This document shows positions 51,042 to 58,926 of a stretch of 59,737 nt of DNA, piece by piece. Every line of letters starts with the position of its first letter. Position 1 is the first letter of the stretch. Made by a program: the position numbers and the translations under genes. Source of the DNA: Firmicutes bacterium CAG:646. Lineage in GTDB: Bacteria > Bacillota > Clostridia > Lachnospirales > Lachnospiraceae. The notes under the pieces were generated by a model, which saw only the letters and a program-made list of their open reading frames with translations, had not been told where the DNA came from and searched no databases. The stretch spans positions 1-59,737 of the forward strand of contig HF995375.1 in assembly GCA_000432335.1 (NCBI GenBank), written 5' to 3'.

Positions 51042-52100
51042 ATGGAAAATGAGAGATATGTTGCCTATGTGGGAACTTATACTCACGGAAGCAGTATCGG
51101 GATTCATTTATATGACGTGGATGTGAAGGAGGGAACACTTTCAGAGCGAAAGGTGATTCCCGTAAATAATTCTTCCTATGTAGTGAAGTCACAAAATGGA
51201 AAATATCTGTATTCCATTGCAGACGAGGGAGTAGCAGTTTTTGCCATTAAGCCGGACGGCGACCTTTTACCTATCAATAAAGTAGATATTGATGGTATGA
51301 GAGGGTGCTATTTATCAGTGGATAACAGTGGAAAATATTTGTTCGTGGGCGGCTATCATGACGGTAAGATCACAGCAGTTCATACCCATAAGGACGGGCG
51401 TTTGGGAAGAGTGTTTGACGGGGTATTTCACAAAGGAATTGGAAGTGTGGCAGAGCGGAACTTTCGACCCCATGTAAGTTGTGTGGCGACCACTCCGGAA
51501 GGAAAATATGTATGTGCTGTAGATAATGGAATTGATCAGATCAAATTTTACAGGATCAACACGGTGAGAAATCGTCTGGAATTAGTGGACATCCTTCGCT
51601 GCAAGAGAGAATCCGGTCCGAGAGAGATCGTATTCAGCAAAGACGGCAGATATGCGTATGTATTATTTGAGCTTATAAATCTGGTGGGGGTATTTACTTA
51701 TAAAGATACGGGAAAATCACCGGAATTTGAGCTGATCCAGACCGTGGAGACGTTGTCGGATGCGCTGGACCCTCTTCATGATTGCGCCGCAGCGATCGTG
51801 ATCTCCCCAGACGGAAAATACCTGTTTACCTCCACCGCAGGAGATAATTCCGTGGCAATGTTTTCTATCGATCAGGAGACGGGAATGCTCACAAAGGAAT
51901 TTGCGCTGCCTATCAGTGGAGAATATCCCAAAGATATCGCATTATTCCCGGATGGAAAGCATATTGCAGTGGTAAATCACGAGTCCAACAGTGTAACTAC
52001 ATTCACCATTGATTATGAAAAGAAAGTACTGGTGATGAAGGGAAAACCTATGAAGGTGGAAACGCCGAATTGTATTTTACTGACAGATGTAAGTGTATAA
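51042..52100 (+). CDS. Lactonase-type seven-bladed beta-propeller protein (YbhE/Pgl-like)
   Basis: 352-residue protein of the lactonase family. Repeated blade ends such as SYVVKSQNGKYLYSIADEGV, SVDNSGKYLFVGGY, SPDGKYLFTSTAGDNSVAMF and ALFPDGKHIAVVNHESNSVT show the propeller. RPHVSCVATTPEGKYVCAVD near 150 and PHDCAAAIV-like HDCAAAIVISPDGKY near 250 are family hallmarks. A 6-phosphogluconolactonase role is possible; related proteins also act on other sugar lactones. A second in-frame ATG six bases upstream is less well spaced from GGGTGGG. Confidence 0.87.
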   Translation: MENERYVAYVGTYTHGSSIGIHLYDVDVKEGTLSERKVIPVNNSSYVVKSQNGKYLYSIADEGVAVFAIKPDGDLLPINKVDIDGMRGCYLSVDNSGKYLFVGGYHDGKITAVHTHKDGRLGRVFDGVFHKGIGSVAERNFRPHVSCVATTPEGKYVCAVDNGIDQIKFYRINTVRNRLELVDILRCKRESGPREIVFSKDGRYAYVLFELINLVGVFTYKDTGKSPEFELIQTVETLSDALDPLHDCAAAIVISPDGKYLFTSTAGDNSVAMFSIDQETGMLTKEFALPISGEYPKDIALFPDGKHIAVVNHESNSVTTFTIDYEKKVLVMKGKPMKVETPNCILLTDVSV

Positions 52101-52141
52101 TTTTCATTTTTAAATAATATAGCAGCACCACTTTCAGGAAT

Positions 52142-52182
52142 AGGGGCAGATTTGACTCGTGTGATTCAAATCTGCCCCTGTT
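52142..52182. terminator. Terminator between lactonase gene and aroC
   Basis: Perfect 14-bp stem AGGGGCAGATTTGA/TCAAATCTGCCCCT with a 10-nt loop and GTTT after it; it separates two convergent genes. Confidence 0.75.
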
Positions 52183-52235
52183 TGGAACTATCTATTTTCC
52201 CGATAGCCCTGTTTTTGAGAAGAGATTTCGTTAAT

Positions 52236-53333
52236 CTATTTTTTGTAAATGGTTTCCAGGTAGTCCATACGGGCGCTCATATTCAAAAGCAGAGCGTCAG
52301 CCAGAACAAGGGCTGCCATGGATTCTACCACTACCACTGCCCGGGGAACGATGATGGGATCATGGCGACCATGGATGGAAACGGAAATCGGTTTTTTGTC
52401 ACGGTCTACAGTTTCCTGTACGGCGGCGATGGACGGGGTGGGTTTAATGGCAGTTCGGAAAAAGATTTCGCTTCCATCGCTGATTCCACCCAGAATCCCT
52501 CCAGCATGGTTGGTTTTCTTGCCGATCGAACCGTCCGGCAGCCGGGTGAAACGGTCATTGTTGGTAAGACCGGAAGCGGATGCAGCACTCATGCCGGAAC
52601 CAATCTCAAATCCTTTTACTGCGCCGATCGAGAATATGGCTTTTGCCAGATTGGCGTCCAGTTTTTCAAATACGGGTTCTCCAAGTCCGGCGGGAAGTCC
52701 GGTGATACGGCATTCAATCATTCCTCCGGCAGAATTTTTCTCTTTCATACATTGTTCCAGATAAAGAGCTGCTTCTTTAGCGGCATCCGCATCCGGCATA
52801 CAAAGTGGGTTGTTTGTGATTTCTTCCGGAACGTAGGAAGAGATCGACACCGGACCGATGGAAGAGGTATAAGCGCAGATGTGAATGCCTAGCTGAGAAA
52901 GCAGTTGGGAAGCGACAGCTCCGGCAGCTACACGACCAATGGTTTCCCGACCAGAAGAGCGGCCGCCGCCCCGGTAATCCCGGAATCCGTATTTTTGGTC
53001 AAAGGTATAATCTGCATGACCTGGGCGATAATAAGAAGCAATCTCCGAGTAATCCTGAGAACGCTGGGAAGTATTTCGCACCAGCAGGGAGATGGGAGTT
53101 CCGGTGGTACGTCCTTCAAAGACACCGGATAAAATCTCTACAGCATCGTCCTCTTTGCGAGGGGTAGAAAAACGGTTTTGCCCAGGTTTTCTACGGTTCA
53201 GGAAAGATTGTATTTCTTTTTCAGAGAGAGAAAGTCCCGCGGGACACCCGTCGATCACCACACCGATTCCGGCGCCGTGAGATTCCCCCCAGGTAGTAAT
53301 TTTAAAAATAGTTCCCATTGATGAGCCAGCCAT
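52236..53333 (-). CDS. aroC: Chorismate synthase
   Basis: 365-residue FMN-dependent enzyme converting EPSP to chorismate. Signatures in order: TWGESHGAGIGVVIDGCPAG near residue 13, RSQDYSEIASYYRPGHADYT near 95, YRGGGRSSGRETIGRVAAGA near 125 and GRHDPIIVPRAVVVVESMAA near 325. GGAGG lies 7 nt before the ATG. Transcribed alone on the minus strand. Confidence 0.96.
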   Translation of the reverse strand: MAGSSMGTIFKITTWGESHGAGIGVVIDGCPAGLSLSEKEIQSFLNRRKPGQNRFSTPRKEDDAVEILSGVFEGRTTGTPISLLVRNTSQRSQDYSEIASYYRPGHADYTFDQKYGFRDYRGGGRSSGRETIGRVAAGAVASQLLSQLGIHICAYTSSIGPVSISSYVPEEITNNPLCMPDADAAKEAALYLEQCMKEKNSAGGMIECRITGLPAGLGEPVFEKLDANLAKAIFSIGAVKGFEIGSGMSAASASGLTNNDRFTRLPDGSIGKKTNHAGGILGGISDGSEIFFRTAIKPTPSIAAVQETVDRDKKPISVSIHGRHDPIIVPRAVVVVESMAALVLADALLLNMSARMDYLETIYKK

Positions 53334-53380
53334 AAAATATCCTCCGTTCTGTTGGTATATTGATCACATGATATTAGGGG

Positions 53381-53432
53381 CAAAAGATACCTGACGAATT
53401 GTTTCGTGCTGCGCACTTTCACAATTCTGCCC
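53381..53432 (-). repeat. Dispersed hairpin repeat, copy 2
   Basis: Reverse-orientation match to the element after truA (39871-39921). It lies 50 bp upstream of aroC in a 373-bp intergenic stretch. A further short match to the sequence next to copy 1 (TTTTGACCTCA, reverse strand) occurs near 53530. Confidence 0.8.
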
Positions 53433-53477
53433 TGGTATCACTACATTATAGAATAAGGAAGAAAGTTTGTAAAGAAA

Positions 53478-53507
53478 TTGACAAAACAAGGGGTCGGGTT
53501 TTATAAT
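53478..53507 (+). promoter_or_regulatory. Promoter of the corA leader
   Basis: TTGACA, 18 bp, TATAAT. It begins a leader of nearly 200 nt before the transporter gene. Confidence 0.78.
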
Positions 53508-53511
53508 GAGA

Positions 53512-53574
53512 ATGAATTTTTATAAAAAAATGATGATGAGGTCAAAAGAGAGAGATGAAAGGAAGTGTTATTGA
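53512..53574 (+). CDS. Leader micro-ORF 1, 20 aa
   Basis: MNFYKKMMMRSKERDE onward, basic. The start lies only about 5 nt downstream of the -10 box, so it would be translated only if transcription starts very close or upstream. Its stop abuts the next micro-ORF (TGAATG). Confidence 0.2.
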   Translation: MNFYKKMMMRSKERDERKCY

Positions 53575-53631
53575 ATGGAAGGCGGACCTGATCCTCGAAG
53601 TAGGAAGCTGAAAGAAAAAAACAAAAAATAA
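53575..53631 (+). CDS. Leader micro-ORF 2, MgtL-like, 18 aa
   Basis: Encodes MEGGPDPRSRKLKEKNKK with AAAGGAAG 9 nt upstream. The early acidic residue, the proline/aspartate pair and the basic tail resemble the MgtL leader peptide (MEPDPTPLPRRR...) of enterobacterial mgtA, where stalling or ribosome destabilisation at low magnesium controls the transporter. It lies about 75 nt before a CorA-type transporter. Similarity is short and may be coincidence. Confidence 0.35.
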   Translation: MEGGPDPRSRKLKEKNKK

Positions 53632-53672
53632 GGCAGTAAGCGGGGGACGGGGAAGTACTTTGAGCTGTTCGC

Positions 53673-53696
53673 AGCTTGCTGCAGACAGTGAAAGGA
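53673..53696 (+). promoter_or_regulatory. Alternative hairpins next to the corA ribosome binding site
   Basis: AGCTG-TTCG-CAGCT and GCAGC-TT-GCTGC share bases and cannot form together; the second can be extended by CTGT/ACAG. They end about 5 nt before the AAGGAG of corA, so a switch affecting translation is possible. Confidence 0.45.
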
Positions 53697-53706
53697 GATC
53701 AGTAAC

Positions 53707-54648
53707 ATGATTAAAATTTTCAGAACGATTGACAACAACGTACATCAGATCAATGAAGCACAGGAAGGAAGCTGGATCGCGCTGATTGATCCCACTGCTA
53801 CGGAGCTGGTGGAGATCGCTGAAACCTATGGGATCGATGTAGATCATCTGAGAGCGCCGTTGGATGAGGAGGAGCGCTCCCGTATTGAGGTGGAGGATAA
53901 TTACACCCTGATTTTGGTGGATATTCCCATCATTGAGGAACGAAATGATAAGGACTGGTATGGAACAATTCCCATGGGTATCGTAGTGACCGATCAGATG
54001 ATCTTTACCGTTTGTCTGGAAGATACGCCGGTGCTCAGTTCCTTTATGGATGGTCGGGTGAGAAATTTCTTTACCTATAAGAGAACACGGTTTATTTTGC
54101 AGATTTTGTACAGAAATGCTTCTTTGTTCCTGCATTATCTGAGAATTATTGATAAGAAAAGCGATCAGGTGGAACAAAAGCTCCACAAGTCTCAGAGAAA
54201 TCAGGAACTTATTGAACTTCTGGAGTTGGAGAAATCTCTGGTGTATTTCACCACTTCCCTTCGGTCTAACGAGGTGGTTTTGGAGAAGCTTTTGAAGGTG
54301 GAGAGTATCAAGCAGTATCCAGAGGATACGGAACTTCTGGAGGATGTTATCATCGAGAACAAGCAGGCTATCGAGATGGCGAATATTTACAGCGGTATCT
54401 TAAGCGGAACCATGGATGCCTTTGCATCGGTTATTTCCAATAACTTGAATATCGTCATGAAGTTTTTGGCTACCGTTACGATTGTAATGTCTATCCCTAC
54501 CATGATATTCAGCGCTTACGGTATGAACTTGAATTCCAAGGGAATGCCCTTTGCAGATAATCCGCTGGGATTTTTGTATGTGATCATCTTTTCTTTGGTA
54601 CTGAGTTTGTTGGTGGCTCTGATCTTCAGAAAGAAAGATTTATTTTAA
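53707..54648 (+). CDS. corA: CorA-family divalent cation transporter
   Basis: 313-residue Mg2+/Co2+ channel. The N-terminal cytosolic funnel is followed by a long stalk helix and two C-terminal transmembrane helices. The diagnostic YGMN is at about residue 278 (FSAYGMNL), with a basic C-terminal tail (IFRKKDLF). AAGGAG precedes the ATG. The preceding leader suggests post-transcriptional control. Confidence 0.93.
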   Translation: MIKIFRTIDNNVHQINEAQEGSWIALIDPTATELVEIAETYGIDVDHLRAPLDEEERSRIEVEDNYTLILVDIPIIEERNDKDWYGTIPMGIVVTDQMIFTVCLEDTPVLSSFMDGRVRNFFTYKRTRFILQILYRNASLFLHYLRIIDKKSDQVEQKLHKSQRNQELIELLELEKSLVYFTTSLRSNEVVLEKLLKVESIKQYPEDTELLEDVIIENKQAIEMANIYSGILSGTMDAFASVISNNLNIVMKFLATVTIVMSIPTMIFSAYGMNLNSKGMPFADNPLGFLYVIIFSLVLSLLVALIFRKKDLF

Positions 54649-54663
54649 TAGTTGGAGGACGAC

Positions 54664-55497
54664 ATGAATTTTTTGGATAAAATGGAGAGAAAGTTTGGCA
54701 GATATGCAATATCTAATCTGTCTATCTACATCATTATCACCTATGCGGCGGGATATCTGCTCACAGCTTTGGCGCCGAATGTGGTCAGTTATCTGGTTTT
54801 GGAACCGGCTCTGATCCTTCGTGGACAGATCTGGAGGCTGGTGACCTGGCTTTTGATTCCGCCTGGAAGTCTTGATCTGTTTACAATCATTACCCTGATG
54901 TTTTATTACTCTATCGGCAGTTCGCTGGAACGCACCTGGGGAGCGTTCCGCTATAATGTCTATATATTTTCAGGAATCCTTATGAGCATTGTGGGATCTT
55001 TTATTCTGTATTTTATTTTCGGAGGCGGAACTACGCTGCTGCTTTATACGGGAACAGTATTCAGCACATACTACATTAGTATGTCTATTTTTCTGGCGTT
55101 TGCAGCCACTTACCCGAATATGCAGGTATTATTCATGATGATCATTCCGCTGAAGGTAAAATGGCTGGGAATCGCTTATGTGGTACTGATGCTGTGGGAT
55201 ATGATTACCGCAGGCTGGGGCGTACGGGTTATGCTTATCTGTTCTTTGATGAACTTTATTATATTCTTCTTTACCACAAGAAATATGAGCCGTTATAATC
55301 CCCGGGAAATTCACCGGAGACAGGCGTATAAGAAAGCGGTTCATCAAAGTCAGGTAAATGTAACAAAACATAAATGTGCAATTTGCGGCAGAACAGAGAA
55401 GGATGGAGAACATCTGGAATTTCGGTTCTGTTCCAAATGTAATGGCAACTATGAATATTGTCAGGATCATTTATTTACCCATACACACGTAAAATAG
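54664..55497 (+). CDS. Rhomboid-like membrane protein with C-terminal zinc-binding motif
   Basis: 277-residue protein with about six hydrophobic helices in the first 205 residues (SIYIIITYAAGYLLTAL, then WRLVTWLLIPPG). The pattern resembles rhomboid-like proteins, but I see no GxSG catalytic serine, so it is probably a pseudo-rhomboid. Residues about 235-275 have Cys and His pairs (CAICGRTEKDGEHLEFRFC, CNGNYEYCQDHLFTH) likely binding zinc. GGAGGAC precedes ATG 54664. It lies between corA and pyk on the same strand. Confidence 0.72.
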   Translation: MNFLDKMERKFGRYAISNLSIYIIITYAAGYLLTALAPNVVSYLVLEPALILRGQIWRLVTWLLIPPGSLDLFTIITLMFYYSIGSSLERTWGAFRYNVYIFSGILMSIVGSFILYFIFGGGTTLLLYTGTVFSTYYISMSIFLAFAATYPNMQVLFMMIIPLKVKWLGIAYVVLMLWDMITAGWGVRVMLICSLMNFIIFFFTTRNMSRYNPREIHRRQAYKKAVHQSQVNVTKHKCAICGRTEKDGEHLEFRFCSKCNGNYEYCQDHLFTHTHVK

Positions 55498-55507
55498 GGG
55501 GACACAT

Positions 55508-56944
55508 ATGAAGCGAACAAAAATTATCTGTACGATGGGACCGAATACAAATCATGAGGATATGATGAGAAAGCTGATGCAGGCAGGTATGGATATTGCC
55601 CGGTTTAATTTTTCTCATGGAACGCATGAGGAGCAGAAAGAGCGAATTGATCTTTTAAAGAGAGTGCGCGAGGAATTGAAGCTTCCCATAGCGATCCTTT
55701 TAGATACGAAAGGTCCTGAGATCCGTACCGGTCTTCTGGAAAATGGTGAAAAGGTTACTCTTCAGGAGGGCGAGGTTTTTACGCTTACCACGGAAAATAT
55801 TGTGGGAAATGAAAAACGGTGCAGCCAGACGTATGAAGGGCTTCCAACAGATGTGAATAAAGGAGATACGATTCTGATCGATGACGGTCTGATCCAGTTG
55901 TCAGTGGAAGAGACGACAGAGACAGATGTGGTCTGCCGTGTAGTAAATGGAGGAGAGCTGGGACAGCAGAAGGGAATCAATGTTCCCAATGTTAAGGTGA
56001 ATCTTCCTGCGATTACAGAGCAGGATAAGCAGGATATTCTTTTTGGAATCCAGCAGGGGATCGACTTTATTGCAGCGTCCTTTGTTCGCGGCAGTGAGGC
56101 AGTGAAAGAAATCAAAGAACTGCTTCATGAAAACGGCGGTGACAGAATTGATGTGATCGCAAAGATTGAAAATGCAGAAGGTGTGCAGAATATAGACAGG
56201 ATCATTAAGGTGGCAGATGGGATCATGGTTGCCCGGGGCGATCTGGGCGTGGAGATCCCGGCGCATGAAGTTCCGCATATCCAGAAAATGATCATAAAGA
56301 AATGTAACGAAGCGTATAAGCCGGTTATCACTGCAACACAGATGTTGGATTCCATGATTCGAAATCCACGTCCCACAAGAGCAGAGGTGACGGACGTAGC
56401 CAATGCAATCTATGACGGGACGGATGCGATCATGCTTTCCGGTGAGACGGCAGTGGGAAAATATCCCATAAAAGCAGTAAAAATGATGGTGCAGATTGCC
56501 CAGTCCACCGAACCGTATCTGGATTATATCAGCCATCTGGACTATCGGGCGCTGCGGGGGAGCAAAAATGTATCAAGTTCCGTGGGAATTGCAGCAGTTC
56601 AGACAACGGAAAATCTGGGAGCTGCGTGTATCGTCACTCCTACCATCTCCGGGCAGACTGCTCGTCTGATCTCGAATTTCCGTCCGAAGGTGCCGATTTA
56701 TGGTGTGAGCCCGAATGACTGGGCAAGAAGAAAAATGCAGATTTACTGGGGCGTTATGCCGATCACCGGGTACGAGGAGGATTCTACAGAAAATATTATT
56801 TCCCATTCTATGTATATGGTAAAACGTCAGAAACTGGTGAAAAAGGGAGATATGGTAGTTCTTACAGCAGGCGATCCGGCTACGAATATCGTCAAGGGCG
56901 AGGGCGCTATGACAAATATCATGCAGGTGATTCAGGTAAAATAA
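55508..56944 (+). CDS. pyk: Pyruvate kinase
   Basis: 478-residue glycolytic enzyme making pyruvate and ATP from phosphoenolpyruvate and ADP. It starts KRTKIICTMGPNTN; the active-site region IDVIAKIENAEGVQNIDRII near residue 215 contains the catalytic Lys, and MVARGDLGVEIPAHEVPHIQ follows near 238. Length indicates the form without the extra C-terminal PEP-utiliser domain found in some Firmicutes. Confidence 0.96.
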   Translation: MKRTKIICTMGPNTNHEDMMRKLMQAGMDIARFNFSHGTHEEQKERIDLLKRVREELKLPIAILLDTKGPEIRTGLLENGEKVTLQEGEVFTLTTENIVGNEKRCSQTYEGLPTDVNKGDTILIDDGLIQLSVEETTETDVVCRVVNGGELGQQKGINVPNVKVNLPAITEQDKQDILFGIQQGIDFIAASFVRGSEAVKEIKELLHENGGDRIDVIAKIENAEGVQNIDRIIKVADGIMVARGDLGVEIPAHEVPHIQKMIIKKCNEAYKPVITATQMLDSMIRNPRPTRAEVTDVANAIYDGTDAIMLSGETAVGKYPIKAVKMMVQIAQSTEPYLDYISHLDYRALRGSKNVSSSVGIAAVQTTENLGAACIVTPTISGQTARLISNFRPKVPIYGVSPNDWARRKMQIYWGVMPITGYEEDSTENIISHSMYMVKRQKLVKKGDMVVLTAGDPATNIVKGEGAMTNIMQVIQVK

Positions 56945-56975
56945 CAGGTCAAAAAACAGGTCAAAAGAGGAGATT

Positions 56976-58262
56976 ATGAAAAAAATGAAGAAACAGCCAT
57001 TTGTCACAAAAGAGAAACTGGAAGAAATTATTGCCGAATTTCCAACCCCTTTTCATCTTTATGACGAAAAAGGGCTTCGGGAGAATGCGCAGGCGCTGAA
57101 GGAGGCTTTTTCGTGGAATCCGGGGTTTAAAGAGTATTTTGCAGTGAAAGCCTGCCCGAATCCCCGTCTGATCCAGATTCTTCGGGAATATGGATGTGGG
57201 TGTGACTGTTCTTCGCTGACAGAGCTGATGCTTGCCCGGGGGATCGGGTGTGAGGGAGAAGACGTTATGTTTTCCTCCAACGCTACACCGGCGGAGGAGT
57301 TTATCTATGCAGATCAGATGGGAGCGGTGATCAATCTGGATGATATCACGCACATCGAGTTTCTGGAGAAGGCAATCGGTCATATCCCGGAGACGATCAG
57401 CTGTAGATTTAATCCGGGAGGACTTTTCCAGATCAGTAACGATATTATGGACAATCCCGGGGACGCCAAGTATGGCATGACAGAGGAACAGCTTTTTCAG
57501 GCGTTTCGCATCTTAAAGGAAAAAGGGGCGAAACGGTTTGGGATTCATGCATTTTTGGCAAGCAATACGGTGACAAATGAATATTACCCTATGCTGGCAA
57601 AGATTTTGTTTGAACTGGCAGTGAGGCTGGAGAAAGAGACAGGGGCAGATATTTGTTTTATCAATCTTTCCGGCGGAATCGGCATTCCTTATCGTCCCGA
57701 TCAGGAACCGAATGATATCCGTGTGATCGGTGAAGGAGTTCGCAGAGTATATGAGGAAGTCCTGACACCGGCGGGAATGGGCGATGTGGCGATATTTACA
57801 GAGCTGGGACGTTTTATGACGGGTCCTTACGGCTGCCTGGTGACAAAGGCAATTCATGCAAAACATACGTATAAGGAATATATCGGCTGTGATGCCTGTG
57901 CGGTGAATCTGATGCGTCCAGCCATGTACGGAGCGTACCATCATATTACGGTGATGGGAAAAGAAGATGCTGCCTGCGATCACAAATACGATATTACGGG
58001 CTCTCTCTGTGAAAATAATGATAAATTTGCCATCGATCGGATGCTTCCGGAAATTGAAATCGGGGATCTTCTGGTCATTCATGATACGGGAGCCCATGGA
58101 CATGCCATGGGATATAATTATAATGGAAAATTAAAATCCGCTGAGATTTTGCTGAGAGAGGACGGCAGTTTTGAACTGATCCGCCGGGCAGAGACGCCGG
58201 CAGACTATTTTGCAACACTGGACTGCTTCCCTGTATATCAGAAAATGTTTGAGAAAAGATAA
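56976..58262 (+). CDS. lysA: Diaminopimelate decarboxylase-type PLP enzyme
   Basis: 428-residue fold-type III decarboxylase. The PLP Lys is in YFAVKACPNP near residue 50. FGIHAFLASNT near 190, INLSGGIGIPY near 228 and the substrate region GCDACAVNLMRPAMYGAYHH near 308 match LysA-like enzymes, which decarboxylate meso-diaminopimelate to lysine; an alternative is a related amino acid decarboxylase. AGGAGA precedes the ATG. A hairpin terminator follows. Confidence 0.87.
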   Translation: MKKMKKQPFVTKEKLEEIIAEFPTPFHLYDEKGLRENAQALKEAFSWNPGFKEYFAVKACPNPRLIQILREYGCGCDCSSLTELMLARGIGCEGEDVMFSSNATPAEEFIYADQMGAVINLDDITHIEFLEKAIGHIPETISCRFNPGGLFQISNDIMDNPGDAKYGMTEEQLFQAFRILKEKGAKRFGIHAFLASNTVTNEYYPMLAKILFELAVRLEKETGADICFINLSGGIGIPYRPDQEPNDIRVIGEGVRRVYEEVLTPAGMGDVAIFTELGRFMTGPYGCLVTKAIHAKHTYKEYIGCDACAVNLMRPAMYGAYHHITVMGKEDAACDHKYDITGSLCENNDKFAIDRMLPEIEIGDLLVIHDTGAHGHAMGYNYNGKLKSAEILLREDGSFELIRRAETPADYFATLDCFPVYQKMFEKR

Positions 58263-58266
58263 CCAT

Positions 58267-58299
58267 GGGGGCTGTCGTTACTGCGGCAGCTTCCTTTTT
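58267..58299 (+). terminator. Terminator after the decarboxylase gene
   Basis: 11-bp stem (three G-T wobbles) with a 6-nt loop ending in T5. Confidence 0.85.
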
Positions 58300-58316
58300 C
58301 GCTAAATAAAAATAGT

Positions 58317-58345
58317 TTGCGGATGGCATGGAATGATGCTATAAT
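58317..58345 (+). promoter_or_regulatory. Promoter of apt
   Basis: TTGCGG, 17 bp, TATAAT. Confidence 0.78.
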
Positions 58346-58382
58346 AAAAATCACTAATTGTCGAAATTTGGAGGAGATCATC

Positions 58383-58907
58383 ATGAAAAAACTTGAAGAA
58401 TATGTGAGAAGCATTCCGGATTTCCCGGAACCAGGTATAATTTTCCGGGATGTGACAAGTATTTTACAGGATGCAGACGGTCTGCAGCTTGCTATTGATT
58501 CGATTCAGGAATTGTTGAAGGATACGGAAGTAGATCTCATTGCGGGAACAGAATCCCGGGGATTTATTTTTGGAATGCCGGTGGCATATAATCTTCACAA
58601 ACCCTTTGTTCCGGTACGGAAAAAAGGAAAACTGCCTTGTGAGACGATTTCTCAGGAATACGATCTGGAATATGGAAGCGCTGAGATCGAGATGCATAAG
58701 GATGCTGTAAAACCGGGACAGAAAGTAGTTGTGATTGATGATCTGATCGCCACGGGAGGAACCGTGGAAGCGGCGGTGAAGATGATTGAAAAGCTGGGCG
58801 GAGAAGTGGTGAAGATCATTTTTCTGATGGAACTGGCTGGACTGAAGGGAAGAGAACGTTTGAAGGACTATGACGTTGAATCTGTAATCTGTTATGAAGG
58901 TAAATAG
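58383..58907 (+). CDS. apt: Adenine phosphoribosyltransferase
   Basis: 174-residue purine salvage enzyme forming AMP from adenine and PRPP. The PRPP loop is VVVIDDLIATGGTVEAAVKM near residue 117. SIPDFPEPGIIFRDVT near 11 and AGTESRGFIFGMPVAYNL near 58 are typical. ATG 58383 follows GGAGGAG. The apt-relA order is common in Firmicutes. Confidence 0.96.
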   Translation: MKKLEEYVRSIPDFPEPGIIFRDVTSILQDADGLQLAIDSIQELLKDTEVDLIAGTESRGFIFGMPVAYNLHKPFVPVRKKGKLPCETISQEYDLEYGSAEIEMHKDAVKPGQKVVVIDDLIATGGTVEAAVKMIEKLGGEVVKIIFLMELAGLKGRERLKDYDVESVICYEGK

Positions 58908-58926
58908 TTGAGATAGGCGGGATTCT

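Noticed and set aside
52152..52892. 246-codon plus-strand open frame opposite aroC
   Set aside because: It begins inside the terminator hairpin and lies antisense to chorismate synthase; composition is that of a shadow frame.
53507..53706. M-box (ykoK) magnesium riboswitch upstream of corA
   Set aside because: None of the conserved M-box sequence blocks could be recognised in the leader.
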